Positions 7,023 to 14,362 are shown, counted from the stretch's first letter. The stretch: 24,727 bases of DNA from UBA2163 sp964575575 (GCA_964575575.1 CAZNQQ010000010.1:1-24727), one strand, 5' to 3'. Notes: generated by a model from the letters alone, not told the origin. Numbers and translations: made by a program.

Positions 7023-7202
7023 ATGGCGAGAAGAAAACTAACAGAAAGAAATATTCGCAAACTAACACGCACCGGCGGGGGAAAGAGTATCTCTGTTACT
7101 ATTCCTATAGAGTTGGTGAGAGAGCTCAAGTGGAAGGATAGACAGAAGGTTGTTATAACTAAGCGGGGTACAACCCTCACGATCAAAGATTGGAAGAAGT
7201 AA
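7023..7202 (+). CDS. AbrB/SpoVT-like DNA-binding protein
   Basis: A 59-aa basic protein beginning MARRKLTERNIRKLTRTGGG and continuing SISVTIPIELVRELKW, then DRQKVVITKRGTTLTI. The central SxSVTIPxELVxxLxW segment followed by KVVI...GTTLTI is the swapped-hairpin AbrB/MazE/SpoVT pattern. Dimers of this fold bind DNA, often autoregulating as transition-state regulators or antitoxins. No toxin gene is adjacent, so an antitoxin role is not supported. No Shine-Dalgarno sequence is visible. The perfect palindrome just upstream is a natural operator candidate, but that is inference. Confidence 0.8.
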   Translation: MARRKLTERNIRKLTRTGGGKSISVTIPIELVRELKWKDRQKVVITKRGTTLTIKDWKK

Positions 7203-7286
7203 CTTACAGATTTTGCACATTTCTTTGTTGCTTCGGAGAAAAGTTTCCTCGATGTACTAGTTGTCCTTTTTAGGGGGTAATTAGTT

Positions 7287-7955
7287 ATGAAAAGAGTAGT
7301 AGACTCAATGTTTACAGTAATTGTAGTGTCTGGAATAGGTCTTGGTGTTGTTAAGTTTGCATATCTTTTTGATTCATCAGATTGGCCACCAGGTTTAATG
7401 GTTGTAGCGGCTTTTTTAATGTTCTTCATCTTTGCAGGACTTGTTGCTTGGATTTATTATGCGTTTCTCGGGGATTTACCACTTCTATTACTGAAAACAG
7501 TAGAGAAAAACAGTATAGTCTTAAAAAATAAAACCCACACAATAGAAGGCTTTATTAAAAAGAAAACATTCTACTGGAGATTTGGTAAACAGTTTGAGGG
7601 AATGTTTTTTGTTAAGATTAAGGACGCGTACTGGATTAAAGGATGCTTCAAGTCGCTAGATGGACAAAGGATTAAAGAAGTTAGATATGTTCTTAAGGTT
7701 ACAGTTGAGGAAGATAAAGAAAACTTAAGACGTTTTATTCGTAAATTTGATACAAACCTCTTCGGCATCGATGATTTTCTCAGTTCGTTGGTCAATGGTT
7801 TTAATCGTGACTGTTCAGACAGTTTATTAAAACTTTATGATCATACTGAAACCACTCAAGAGAATTTATTTTTTGGTATTGTAAATGATTTTTTTACACC
7901 AAAGTTAGAAAAGGTTGGTATGAAGTATGAATACCCCGAATTTAAAGTTCTTTAG
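7287..7955 (+). CDS. Membrane-anchored protein, function unknown
   Basis: A 222-aa protein with two N-terminal membrane helices (about residues 9-27 and 36-60). A cytoplasmic or extracytoplasmic domain of about 160 residues follows, rich in charged and aromatic residues (KKKTFYWRFGKQFEGMFFVKIKDAYWIKG). I do not recognise the family. A strong AGGGGG ribosome site lies 8 bases before the ATG (7275-7280). A hairpin terminator follows at 7967-8008. No neighbour suggests a role. The region from 7203 to 7286 shows no clear promoter. Confidence 0.7.
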   Translation: MKRVVDSMFTVIVVSGIGLGVVKFAYLFDSSDWPPGLMVVAAFLMFFIFAGLVAWIYYAFLGDLPLLLLKTVEKNSIVLKNKTHTIEGFIKKKTFYWRFGKQFEGMFFVKIKDAYWIKGCFKSLDGQRIKEVRYVLKVTVEEDKENLRRFIRKFDTNLFGIDDFLSSLVNGFNRDCSDSLLKLYDHTETTQENLFFGIVNDFFTPKLEKVGMKYEYPEFKVL

Positions 7956-7966
7956 GTAGTAATTAT

Positions 7967-8008
7967 GAAAAGCTTGAAAGTGCCACATTGGTATTTTCAA
8001 GCTTTTTC
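7967..8008 (+). terminator. Intrinsic terminator
   Basis: AAAAGCTTGAAA (7968-7979) pairs with TTTCAAGCTTTT (7995-8006) and runs into a T-rich arm. It is 12 bases downstream of the 222-aa membrane protein. Confidence 0.75.
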
Positions 8009-8095
8009 ATTTGCATTCCACCCCACATTCATATATATTAGTGACAGAGAAATTTTACATTAAAAAGTCTAGTTTATATAGAAATGAGGTGAACA

Positions 8096-8272
8096 GTGAA
8101 CATAGAACTTTCAGTAGGTGATGAAATACCAGCAACTTGTCCTGTTTGCAAGAAGGAAAAACTTGCTTCAGTAACCGAGAATCTAGAAAAGGTAAAAATA
8201 CTAGAACATCTGTCTTTAACAAAGGACTCTAGATGTAAAGGGTCAGGTGATGAGGTGCCGATTCAGAAGTAA
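8096..8272 (+). CDS. Tiny zinc-ribbon-like protein, GTG start
   Basis: A 58-aa protein starting MNIELSVGDEIPATCPVCKK. The GTG start is supported by GAGGTG at 8086-8091, four bases upstream. The only in-frame alternatives would shorten the conserved part. Residues C15 and C18 (CPVC), H38 and C47 in DSRCKGSG form a C-x2-C...H...C-GSG pattern. That pattern recurs in small zinc-ribbon proteins, often of phage origin, so zinc binding is likely but the function is unknown. A hairpin lies downstream at 8326-8356. Upstream bases 8009-8095 show no clear promoter. Confidence 0.65.
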   Translation: MNIELSVGDEIPATCPVCKKEKLASVTENLEKVKILEHLSLTKDSRCKGSGDEVPIQK

Positions 8273-8325
8273 CGAAGAACAAACGACCTTCAAAAAGAAC
8301 GAAATAGACTCATTACAGGGGTAAC

Positions 8326-8356
8326 ATAGAAAAACCGCTGTGGTGGGTTTTTCTAT
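8326..8356 (+). terminator. Hairpin terminator, partly bidirectional
   Basis: ATAGAAAAACC (8326-8336) pairs with GGTTTTTCTAT (8346-8356), an 11-bp stem with T-rich and A-rich arms. It follows the tiny zinc-ribbon gene. Its right part, GGTGGGTTTTTCTATT, recurs at 8692-8707. Confidence 0.65.
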
Positions 8357-8369
8357 TAAGCTAACAGGC

Positions 8370-8398
8370 TTGACAAAATGGATAGTTGTTGATATAAT
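8370..8398 (+). promoter_or_regulatory. Consensus promoter of the 64-aa membrane protein
   Basis: TTGACA (8370-8375), 17 bases ending in TGA, then TATAAT (8393-8398). Both hexamers are perfect consensus and the -10 is extended. The leader is about 38 bases. Confidence 0.85.
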
Positions 8399-8442
8399 AC
8401 AGGAAGTTAATTTAGATAACATTTTTAAAAAGGGGATAAAAA

Positions 8443-8637
8443 ATGTTTAAAACAAAATCTTTTATAATCGGATTGGTGATATGTGTCTTAAGTCTTGTTT
8501 TAGGGATTGAAGTTTTTTACGGCAATCTAGCTTTAGAGATATGTTGTGTTGCGAGTATGATTACTGGAGCCATTATTGTTGCTTACGGATTGTTAAAGGG
8601 TATGAAAAAAGAAGCTGTCCACAACATGCATAGCTAA
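8443..8637 (+). CDS. Small two-helix membrane protein
   Basis: A 64-aa protein with two hydrophobic segments (about residues 6-26 and 30-52), a short Lys-rich tail and HNMHS at the end. AAGGGG lies about 8 bases before the ATG, and a perfect consensus promoter lies 45 bases upstream, so strong expression is expected. No family is recognised. The two adjacent cysteines (C34, C35) lie within the second helix. It is monocistronic, with a possible T-rich terminator at 8666-8711. Confidence 0.75.
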   Translation: MFKTKSFIIGLVICVLSLVLGIEVFYGNLALEICCVASMITGAIIVAYGLLKGMKKEAVHNMHS

Positions 8638-8665
8638 TTGTTTACGAAAAATCAAACTCATCTAA

Positions 8666-8711
8666 TTTAGAAAGACTCGTCTTCTGCTTAGGTGGGTTTT
8701 TCTATTTTTTC
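8666..8711 (+). terminator. Probable terminator with long T-rich tail
   Basis: AGAAAGAC and GTCTTCT form a small imperfect stem. It is followed by GGTGGGTTTTTCTATTTTTTC, whose first 16 bases match the distal arm of the hairpin at 8326-8356. The stem is weak. Confidence 0.4.
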
Positions 8712-8733
8712 AAGAATGTAGTATCGTATAGGT

Positions 8734-8997
8734 ATGTTTAACATCAGCGATTATCTCTCAAAGTTTAAGAACATAACTCCGCCGGACAAGTTTGTTAAAG
8801 ACGAGCTTGTGCTGGTGGTTAAAGATGTGGTGGGAGTAGATATAGAGAAGGGCGATATAGATGTTAGAAATGGAACCGTTTTCATTTCTACTGATCCAAT
8901 TATAAAGAATGAAATCTTTTTAAAGAAAAGTGAAGTATTAGAAAATTTGCGAGAAAAACTAAAAAGTTACAAGAAGACTGTTAGAGATTTACGTTAA
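8734..8997 (+). CDS. DUF721/DciA-like small protein
   Basis: An 87-aa protein. The C-terminal half has the pattern VRNGTVFISTDPIIKNEIFLKKSEVLENLREKL. It fits the DUF721 (DciA-like) core, in which a short beta pair is followed by a helix with the EL..KK..IL..L spacing. DciA is the ancestral loader of the replicative helicase DnaB. A role in helicase loading here is inference only. The gene has no Shine-Dalgarno sequence. It converges on the penicillin-binding protein gene, and the two coding regions overlap by 17 bases at their 3' ends (8981-8997). Confidence 0.6.
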   Translation: MFNISDYLSKFKNITPPDKFVKDELVLVVKDVVGVDIEKGDIDVRNGTVFISTDPIIKNEIFLKKSEVLENLREKLKSYKKTVRDLR

Positions 8998-11512
8998 ATA
9001 TCACTTCAACCTCACCTTTGTTGAATACGTTGTCGTAACCGATTATTTTTAATCGGTTTTGTTTTTGTATATTGTCTAAACTACTTGGAACAAATGAAAA
9101 ACTAAACGGAGCCTTCTTAGATGAGCCTACAAATATGTCGTTTATAAATACGTCTATCTTGGTCATAGGGAAGTGGCTGGTTTGGATAGTGCTTACAGTT
9201 ATCTTGTTGTCTTTTGAGTATGTGGCATTGGAACTCGGATTGGTTATCGTAATCTTTGGCGTGTACTCTGGCTTGTGTATGTCGTCAGTCTCTGTAGGGA
9301 GTTCGCCAAGTGTTGTGGATGCAAAACCGTTTGCAATGCGCCACACATCCACTGGGTATTCCCAGAACTTAAACTGTGAATCTTTCTCTGGATCCTTAGG
9401 GTTCTTTCCGTTTGGATCGTCTTTGTCTACCCAGTAGAGTATAGAGTGTATGTCTGTAAGCACTCTGGCTTCTTTGGTTTCCTCTGGTGTATACTCTGTG
9501 GCAAACTTACCGGAGATCTTGTCCACTACGTATTCTACACCGCCGTTCCATACGTTTTTAAGTACAGGCTTGAGTGTGTCCGGGTCTGTTTCACTTGGTT
9601 TTTTGAACTTCTCGTCGTCTATTACGGCTAGTGCCTCTTGCATAAATGCATTCCACATTGGCGCTACTATAAAGCCGGCCACCTTTTTCTCCATTGAGGT
9701 ATTATCGTTGTTGCCGGCCCATGTACCTACTGAGATGTTTGGCGTGTAACCGATGATCCAAGCGTCGCGGTAGTCGTTGGTGGTTCCTGTCTTTGCTGCT
9801 ACGTCCCTGTCTCCAAAATATAAATATGAGCGTCGTCCAAATGCAGGTGCACGCGCTTCCTCGTCTGAAAGTATGTCAGATATATGAAGCGCTGTGTTTC
9901 TTGGGAGCACTGTTTCTGTCCTTTGTGTGAACTCTTCTATGGTGTTGCCTGTTCCGTCTTCAACTTTTAGTATCGCTACTGGTTCGTTGCGTACTCCTTC
10001 GTTTGCAAACACACCATAAGCGCTTGTCATGTTTAACAGTGAGACCTCACCTCCTCCTAGTACAAGTGTGAGTCCGTATCTGTTTATGTCGCCTAGACCT
10101 TTGATGCCCATGTCCTTGGCAGTACGTAGTGAGTCACGAAGTCCTGACAAGTACAGAGCCTTCACAGCAGGGATGTTCACAGACTGCGCAAGTGCGTCGC
10201 GGAATGTCATCGGCCCACTGAAGACTCCGTCGTAGTTTACTGGTGAGTAGCACTCTTCCTTACCTTCATCATCGTCAACATCTAGATCTTCTGGTTCACA
10301 GGTTGTCTGGAACTGTGTCTTTAGGTTAAACACCGTTGTATCTGGTGTGTAGCCTTTGTTAAACGCTGTCGCGTATACGAACGGCTTAAAAGCAGAACCA
10401 GGTTGGCGGTTAGGGTTTATAGCTACGTTGAAGTTGCCGTCTATCTCTTCGTCAAAGTAGTCGCGAGAGCCTACCATCACAAGTATCTGACCTGTCTTGG
10501 GGTCTATGGCTGTGAGCCCTGCGTTTGAGGCGTTGAACTTTTCGGTGTTTTCAAGTGCGAAGCGGTTTATGATCTCTTCGGCTTTTTGTTGGAGGTCAAA
10601 GTTAAGAGTCGTTGTGACCTTGAAGCCCTTTTCTTCCACTGCGCGCCTGCCGTATTTGTTCTCTAGGTAGTCTATTACATAAAACACAAAGTGTGGCGCA
10701 TTGATACCTGTGTCGCGTTGCGGAGAAAAGTCTACAATCTCTTCTTTTGCTTCGTCGTATTCTGCGTCTGTCACAAAACCGTTGTGAAGCATCCTGTCTA
10801 AGACCAAATCCTTTCTTTCGTCGAGCGCTTCTTTGTTGTTGCCATAAGGAGAATAGTAAGTAGGCGCTTGTGGGAGAGCTGCTAGATATGCAGACTCTGC
10901 AAGTGTAAGGTCTGACGCGTCTTTACCAAAGAACATGTTGCTTGCTTCTGCTATGCCGTAGATATTGCCACCATAGGGGGATTCGTTAAGGTAGAGCTCT
11001 AGGATCTCTTCTTTTGTTTTTTCTTTTTCAAGTTTGAGTGCTAGTATCCATTCTTTGAGCTTTCGGGAAATCTTTTTTTCAGAAGTAAGGATAGAGTTCT
11101 TTACTACTTGCTGTGTGATAGTAGAACCACCTTGGCCAGAGTAGCCTTCGCGAAGCCCTAGGTTTACAAGCACTGCACGGAGGATTGCTTTTGGTTTGAT
11201 ACCGCTGTGCTCGTAGAATTCGTCGTCTTCTATTGCGACTGCTGCGTTCTTAACATTACGTGAAACTTCAGAAAGAGAGATTACGGTTCTTTGTATGTTC
11301 TCGTGCACATCATAGAGAAGGACTTCGCCTGTGCGGTCGTAGATCTTGGTAGACTGTCTGACTTTGCGCTTCTCAAAGGAGTCAAGCTCTGGTATAGAAA
11401 GGGACGACACCCATATGAAGATAATTCCAGCACCAAAAAACCCAGCTATGATAATAAGCTTAACTATCGTCCTAAATAGATTGTGTGTTTTACTTCGTTT
11501 TCCCCCTGACAT
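8981..11512 (-). CDS. Class A penicillin-binding protein (PBP1A-type)
   Basis: Bifunctional peptidoglycan glycosyltransferase-transpeptidase, 843 aa from the preferred ATG at 11512. It has a cytoplasmic basic tail and a membrane helix (about residues 17-37), then the GT51 domain with IEDDEFYEHSG (catalytic Glu) and QGGSTITQQVVKN. The transpeptidase domain has QPGSAFKPF (SxxK), SVNIP (SxN) and KTGTTND (KTG). The C-terminal 90 residues form a bacterial Ig-like beta domain starting ITNPSSNATYSK. An in-frame ATG also exists at 11557. It abuts the tyrS start and lies upstream of the best -10, so the start MSGGKRSKTHN is preferred. No regulatory partner is adjacent. Confidence 0.93.
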   Translation of the reverse strand: MSGGKRSKTHNLFRTIVKLIIIAGFFGAGIIFIWVSSLSIPELDSFEKRKVRQSTKIYDRTGEVLLYDVHENIQRTVISLSEVSRNVKNAAVAIEDDEFYEHSGIKPKAILRAVLVNLGLREGYSGQGGSTITQQVVKNSILTSEKKISRKLKEWILALKLEKEKTKEEILELYLNESPYGGNIYGIAEASNMFFGKDASDLTLAESAYLAALPQAPTYYSPYGNNKEALDERKDLVLDRMLHNGFVTDAEYDEAKEEIVDFSPQRDTGINAPHFVFYVIDYLENKYGRRAVEEKGFKVTTTLNFDLQQKAEEIINRFALENTEKFNASNAGLTAIDPKTGQILVMVGSRDYFDEEIDGNFNVAINPNRQPGSAFKPFVYATAFNKGYTPDTTVFNLKTQFQTTCEPEDLDVDDDEGKEECYSPVNYDGVFSGPMTFRDALAQSVNIPAVKALYLSGLRDSLRTAKDMGIKGLGDINRYGLTLVLGGGEVSLLNMTSAYGVFANEGVRNEPVAILKVEDGTGNTIEEFTQRTETVLPRNTALHISDILSDEEARAPAFGRRSYLYFGDRDVAAKTGTTNDYRDAWIIGYTPNISVGTWAGNNDNTSMEKKVAGFIVAPMWNAFMQEALAVIDDEKFKKPSETDPDTLKPVLKNVWNGGVEYVVDKISGKFATEYTPEETKEARVLTDIHSILYWVDKDDPNGKNPKDPEKDSQFKFWEYPVDVWRIANGFASTTLGELPTETDDIHKPEYTPKITITNPSSNATYSKDNKITVSTIQTSHFPMTKIDVFINDIFVGSSKKAPFSFSFVPSSLDNIQKQNRLKIIGYDNVFNKGEVEVIFNVNL

Positions 11513-11524
11513 ATTATGTATTTC

Positions 11525-11551
11525 ATAATAGCACAATAGCTGTGTTATTAT
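11525..11551. promoter_or_regulatory. Symmetric divergent promoter pair for PBP and tyrS
   Basis: ATAATAGCACA (11525-11535) and TGTGTTATTAT (11541-11551) form an inverted repeat with one mismatch. Each half carries a TGn-TATTAT extended -10, pointing left for the PBP and right for tyrS. The rightward -10 ends 6 bases before the tyrS ATG, so tyrS mRNA should be leaderless. The leftward one gives a leader of about 5 bases to the ATG at 11512. Confidence 0.6.
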
Positions 11552-11557
11552 TAGCAT

Positions 11558-12775
11558 ATGTTTTGGGAAACAGAAAAAGACAAAATAATTACAGATAATG
11601 AGAAAATAGATGATTTACTGACTCATAATGTTGAAGAAATCATTGGAAAAGATGATTTAAAGAAAAAATTACTGTCTGGCGAGAAACTTCGTATAAAATT
11701 CGGCGTTGATATAACACGACCAGATCTTCACATTGGACATGCTGTGGCTTTAAGAAAACTAAAAGAGTTTCAAGATCTTGGGCATACTGTAATATTTCTT
11801 ATTGGAGATGCAACAACAAAAATTGGCGATCCAACAGGTAAAGACAAAACACGCCCACTTATTGAAGAAGATGAAATTAAAGAAAACGCTAAGACATATG
11901 TAGATCAGGTTGGGAAAATCTTAGACATACACAAAACAGAAATTAAATACAATTCAGAATGGTTTGACAAAATGTCCATGCTTGATTTTATGGAGCTTTT
12001 TACAATGGTTACATATTCACAAATAATCAACAGAGAAGCCTTTCAGAAAAGAATTGGTGAAGGTAAGGAGATTTCTGTACATGAACTAATGTATCCTATT
12101 ATGCAGGGGTATGATTCAGTTGTTCTAAAAGCAGATGTAGCTGTACATGCCGACCAACTATTCAATGAACATTTTGGCAGAATGTATCAGGAGAAATTTA
12201 AGCAAGAACCTCAAGCTATAATGACATTACCAATGCTTGTTGGGACTGACGGTAAGAACAAAATGTCAAAATCTTTGGATAACTACATTGGTGTTACAGA
12301 TGAACCAAACGATATGTTTGGAAAAGTCATGTCAATTCCAGACGATGTGATTATTGATTACTTTAAACTTACTACAGATGTTCCAACAGAAGAGATTGAA
12401 AGCATAAAAACAGAACTTGAGAGTGGCGCAAACCCGAGAGATATAAAAGCAAGACTTGCAAAAGAGATTGTGACTATTTACCATGGGGAAGATAAAGCAA
12501 AATCTGCAGAAGAAAATTTTACTAAAACATTTAGCGGTGGCGGAGTGTCAGATGATGCAGATGAAGTAAGCATAGAGAAGAACACAACTCTCGCTGAAGC
12601 TGTGCTAAAGATTGAAGGCTTAGTAAAATCCAAATCAGATCTTCGTAGGCTTGTGGAAAGTGGGGCGGTGGCAAACATGGAAGGGGAGAAGATAACAGAC
12701 GTTAATCTTGAAATACAAAACGACACAACTCTCAAGATAGGTAAACGCAGATTCCTAAAAATAAAAGTTAAATAA
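11558..12775 (+). CDS. tyrS: Tyrosyl-tRNA synthetase
   Basis: Charges tRNA-Tyr. It has 405 aa. The class I motifs are complete: HIGH within PDLHIGHAV (58-61) and KMSKS within TDGKNKMSKSLDN (235-239). The ligand-binding stretches are KFGVDITRPD, then LIGDATTKIGDPTG, then MQGYDSVVLKADV. The C-terminal 65 residues (LAEAVLKIEGLVKSKSDLRRLVESGAV) are an S4 RNA-binding domain. The overall pattern resembles the TyrRS type with the longer GDPTGKDKTRP loop (TyrZ-like). There is no Shine-Dalgarno sequence. The ATG lies 6 bases after an extended -10, which suggests a leaderless mRNA. It ends at a bidirectional terminator shared with the convergent gene. Confidence 0.97.
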   Translation: MFWETEKDKIITDNEKIDDLLTHNVEEIIGKDDLKKKLLSGEKLRIKFGVDITRPDLHIGHAVALRKLKEFQDLGHTVIFLIGDATTKIGDPTGKDKTRPLIEEDEIKENAKTYVDQVGKILDIHKTEIKYNSEWFDKMSMLDFMELFTMVTYSQIINREAFQKRIGEGKEISVHELMYPIMQGYDSVVLKADVAVHADQLFNEHFGRMYQEKFKQEPQAIMTLPMLVGTDGKNKMSKSLDNYIGVTDEPNDMFGKVMSIPDDVIIDYFKLTTDVPTEEIESIKTELESGANPRDIKARLAKEIVTIYHGEDKAKSAEENFTKTFSGGGVSDDADEVSIEKNTTLAEAVLKIEGLVKSKSDLRRLVESGAVANMEGEKITDVNLEIQNDTTLKIGKRRFLKIKVK

Positions 12776-12806
12776 AAAAAGCGCACTAAACATCAGTGCG
12801 CTTTTT
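12776..12806. terminator. Bidirectional terminator between convergent genes
   Basis: GCGCACT (12781-12787) pairs with AGTGCGC (12795-12801). A-run and T-run arms on the two sides serve tyrS on the plus strand and the orphan gene on the minus strand. Confidence 0.85.
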
Positions 12807-13104
12807 GCTTAAAGAAATTTTCATTAAGCCATTTCTTAAATTCTTCAAACTTTTTTGCTAATTCGTCGCTCATGTAAATTACCCTGTCATGTCCGTCTTC
12901 TCTAGCGAATCTAGGAAACATAAAAGGATATACAAGTTCATCCCAATCCAAACCACTTTCTTCAGAAAAAAGTCTTCGTAGCTCGCGTTCTTTTATGACG
13001 AATTGTGTATAAATGTCTTTCTCAATATTTAGATGGTTTAGCATATAAAATTTAGAAATATCCTCTACAGTTTCTCGTAAATCTCCAGCTGTGTATTTTT
13101 CCAT
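12793..13104 (-). CDS. Conserved-looking orphan protein, function unknown
   Basis: A 103-aa cytoplasmic protein with no signal peptide or membrane helix. It is helical and charged: KERELRRLFSEESGLDWDELVYPFMF, then DELAKKFEEFKKWLNENFFKQKAH. I do not recognise it. Expression signals are good: AGGGG 7-8 bases before the ATG and a promoter at 13149-13177. Its last codons (KAH and the TGA stop at 12795-12793) are encoded by the terminator stem itself, so translation reaches into the hairpin. Confidence 0.7.
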   Translation of the reverse strand: MEKYTAGDLRETVEDISKFYMLNHLNIEKDIYTQFVIKERELRRLFSEESGLDWDELVYPFMFPRFAREDGHDRVIYMSDELAKKFEEFKKWLNENFFKQKAH

Positions 13105-13148
13105 TTTATTTACCCCTTTCTTTTTAAGTTACTGTAATTTCTAGAAAT

Positions 13149-13177
13149 ATTATAGGACAAAAACACTAAATTGTAAA
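13149..13177 (-). promoter_or_regulatory. Promoter of the 103-aa orphan gene
   Basis: Minus strand: TTTACA (13177-13172), 17 bases, then TATAAT (13154-13149). The leader is about 38 bases and includes the AGGGG ribosome site. Confidence 0.65.
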
Positions 13178-13200
13178 TATAATACATTGCAATTTTTAAC

Positions 13201-13209
13201 TTATCCACA
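13201..13209 (+). promoter_or_regulatory. Perfect DnaA box TTATCCACA
   Basis: An exact consensus DnaA box about 8 kb from the origin, between two divergent genes and 62 bases before the TrmB-like start codon. The best sites seen in the origin region are one base or more off this form or use TTATACACA. Confidence 0.6.
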
Positions 13210-13271
13210 CTTTACCCTTTAAACAAGCGCCGAAAATGATATATTTATTTTATACAGTTTAACTAAATATT

Positions 13272-14012
13272 ATGGATGTAGAGAAGGAATTAAAAAAAAT
13301 AGGCCTAAAAAAACCTGAAATAGCGGTGTATCTTTATTTGTTAGAGAACGGCCTTTCAAGCCCTACGAGCATAGCCAAAGGCACCAAAATACTCCGCGCT
13401 AACACTTATAACGTAATACAAAGTTTAGAAGAGAGAGGGTTGGTAGAAAAGCAACTCAAAGGTAAACGCAACCTACACTTTGCCAAAGATCCTTCTTCTT
13501 TGATCCTAAACCTTGAAGAAAAAAAGGAAGCGGTTACAAGGATGCTGCCAGATCTGCGAGCACTTTACAAAGCAGAGAAGAACAAACCGACTGTTAAGTT
13601 CTATTATGGTATGGAAGAGGTGAAAGAAGTGTTCTCTCGCATCGATGGAGCGAAAGAGCTTTTGTATGTTGTTTCCACTAACGAACTTTTTGAAGAGTAC
13701 CCAGATTTTTTTAAGAAGTTTAGAAAGCAGGTTGCAAGCAAAGGTATAATGGTGCGAGATATTCTGACACAAGAGGCTGGAGTAAGTGTTTCCAAAAAAA
13801 CTAAAGAAGTTATGAAGGGGTATTATGACTTTCGTCTTTTTGAACAGAAGTATGAAGACCTACCGACGACGATTCGCATATGGGGGGACAACATAGCACT
13901 TGTAACATTTGAAGATTCTGCTTTTTGTACACTTGTAACCAACAAATCTTTAGCAAAAACATTTAAAGTGATGTTTGAGACAATGTGGGAGAGTGGAAGA
14001 GTTGTCGAATAA
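13272..14012 (+). CDS. TrmB-family transcriptional regulator
   Basis: A 246-aa protein. Residues 1-75 are a winged helix-turn-helix. EIAVYLYLLENGLSSPTSIAKGTKI is followed by RANTYNVIQSLEERGLVEKQ, the typical TrmB pattern. The C-terminal part (about residues 100-246) matches the TrmB effector or PLD-like domain often found in short TrmB proteins, with VKFYYGMEEVKEVF and DNIALVTFEDSAFCTLV. The ligand and targets are unknown. No sugar-transport genes are near. A perfect DnaA box sits just upstream. There is no Shine-Dalgarno sequence. It ends at a bidirectional terminator. Confidence 0.85.
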   Translation: MDVEKELKKIGLKKPEIAVYLYLLENGLSSPTSIAKGTKILRANTYNVIQSLEERGLVEKQLKGKRNLHFAKDPSSLILNLEEKKEAVTRMLPDLRALYKAEKNKPTVKFYYGMEEVKEVFSRIDGAKELLYVVSTNELFEEYPDFFKKFRKQVASKGIMVRDILTQEAGVSVSKKTKEVMKGYYDFRLFEQKYEDLPTTIRIWGDNIALVTFEDSAFCTLVTNKSLAKTFKVMFETMWESGRVVE

Positions 14013-14045
14013 AAAAACCGCCAACTTTATGTCGGCGGTTTTTTT
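14011..14045. terminator. Bidirectional terminator
   Basis: AAAAAAACCGCC (14011-14022) pairs perfectly with GGCGGTTTTTTT (14034-14045). It closes the TrmB-like gene on the plus strand and the acidic-protein gene on the minus strand. Confidence 0.9.
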
Positions 14046-14047
14046 AT

Positions 14048-14173
14048 TTATTCTTCATCTTCGTCACTCATTTCGTCTTCATCAGCTGAGGACTCTTCGT
14101 CGCCCATACCATCGTCATCCATATTGAGAGTCTCGTCTAATTCACTGTCGTGAATCATTGTATCTTCGTCCAT
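14048..14173 (-). CDS. Very acidic 41-aa protein
   Basis: The start ATG is at 14173-14171 and the stop is at 14050-14048, right beside a terminator. The protein reads MDEDTMIHDSELDETLNMDD and then DGMGDEESSADEDEMSDEDEE. Nearly half of the residues are Asp or Glu, there is no Lys or Arg, and it should be disordered. The uninterrupted frame, biased composition and abutting terminator support a real gene. The function is unknown. An acidic tail protein that binds basic partners is possible. No Shine-Dalgarno sequence is visible. Confidence 0.6.
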   Translation of the reverse strand: MDEDTMIHDSELDETLNMDDDGMGDEESSADEDEMSDEDEE

Positions 14174-14362
14174 ATTTGTTTTTATATAATTTAGTTTTTA
14201 AACGACCCAGCTCATAGGAATTACATTATTTGAGCCTAGCAATATATTTTTATCAAATCTAATATTTTTTGCAAGAGTTTAGTAAACCTTCTGTGGATAA
14301 GGTAAGTACTACAGTTAACTGTAGTACTTACTGGTCTAGTTAAATAGACCGGTTTGGAGATA
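14174..14362. other. Intergenic region with DnaA box and palindromes
   Basis: A gene-free stretch downstream of ruvC. It holds a perfect DnaA box on the minus strand (TGTGGATAA, 14292-14300) and a perfect 30-bp palindrome (14302-14331). A hairpin of GGTCTA (14333-14338) and TAGACC (14345-14350) follows. The rest is AT-rich leader for the acidic-protein gene with no clear promoter. Confidence 0.75.
14302..14331. repeat. Perfect 30-bp palindrome
   Basis: The half GTAAGTACTACAGTT is followed directly by its exact reverse complement. It begins one base after the perfect DnaA box at 14292-14300. It follows the ruvB-yebC-ruvC operon, together with the adjacent hairpin 14333-14350, but neither has a T-run. 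Confidence 0.9.

Noticed and set aside
7023..7202. Toxin-antitoxin module for the AbrB-like protein
   Set aside because: The next gene is a 222-aa membrane protein 84 bases away with its own ribosome site, and no PIN, MazF or RelE-like protein is adjacent.
11513..11557. Upstream ATG for the penicillin-binding protein
   Set aside because: It abuts the tyrS ATG with no room for a promoter, lies upstream of the best extended -10, and adds a non-typical MLIITQLLCYY extension.
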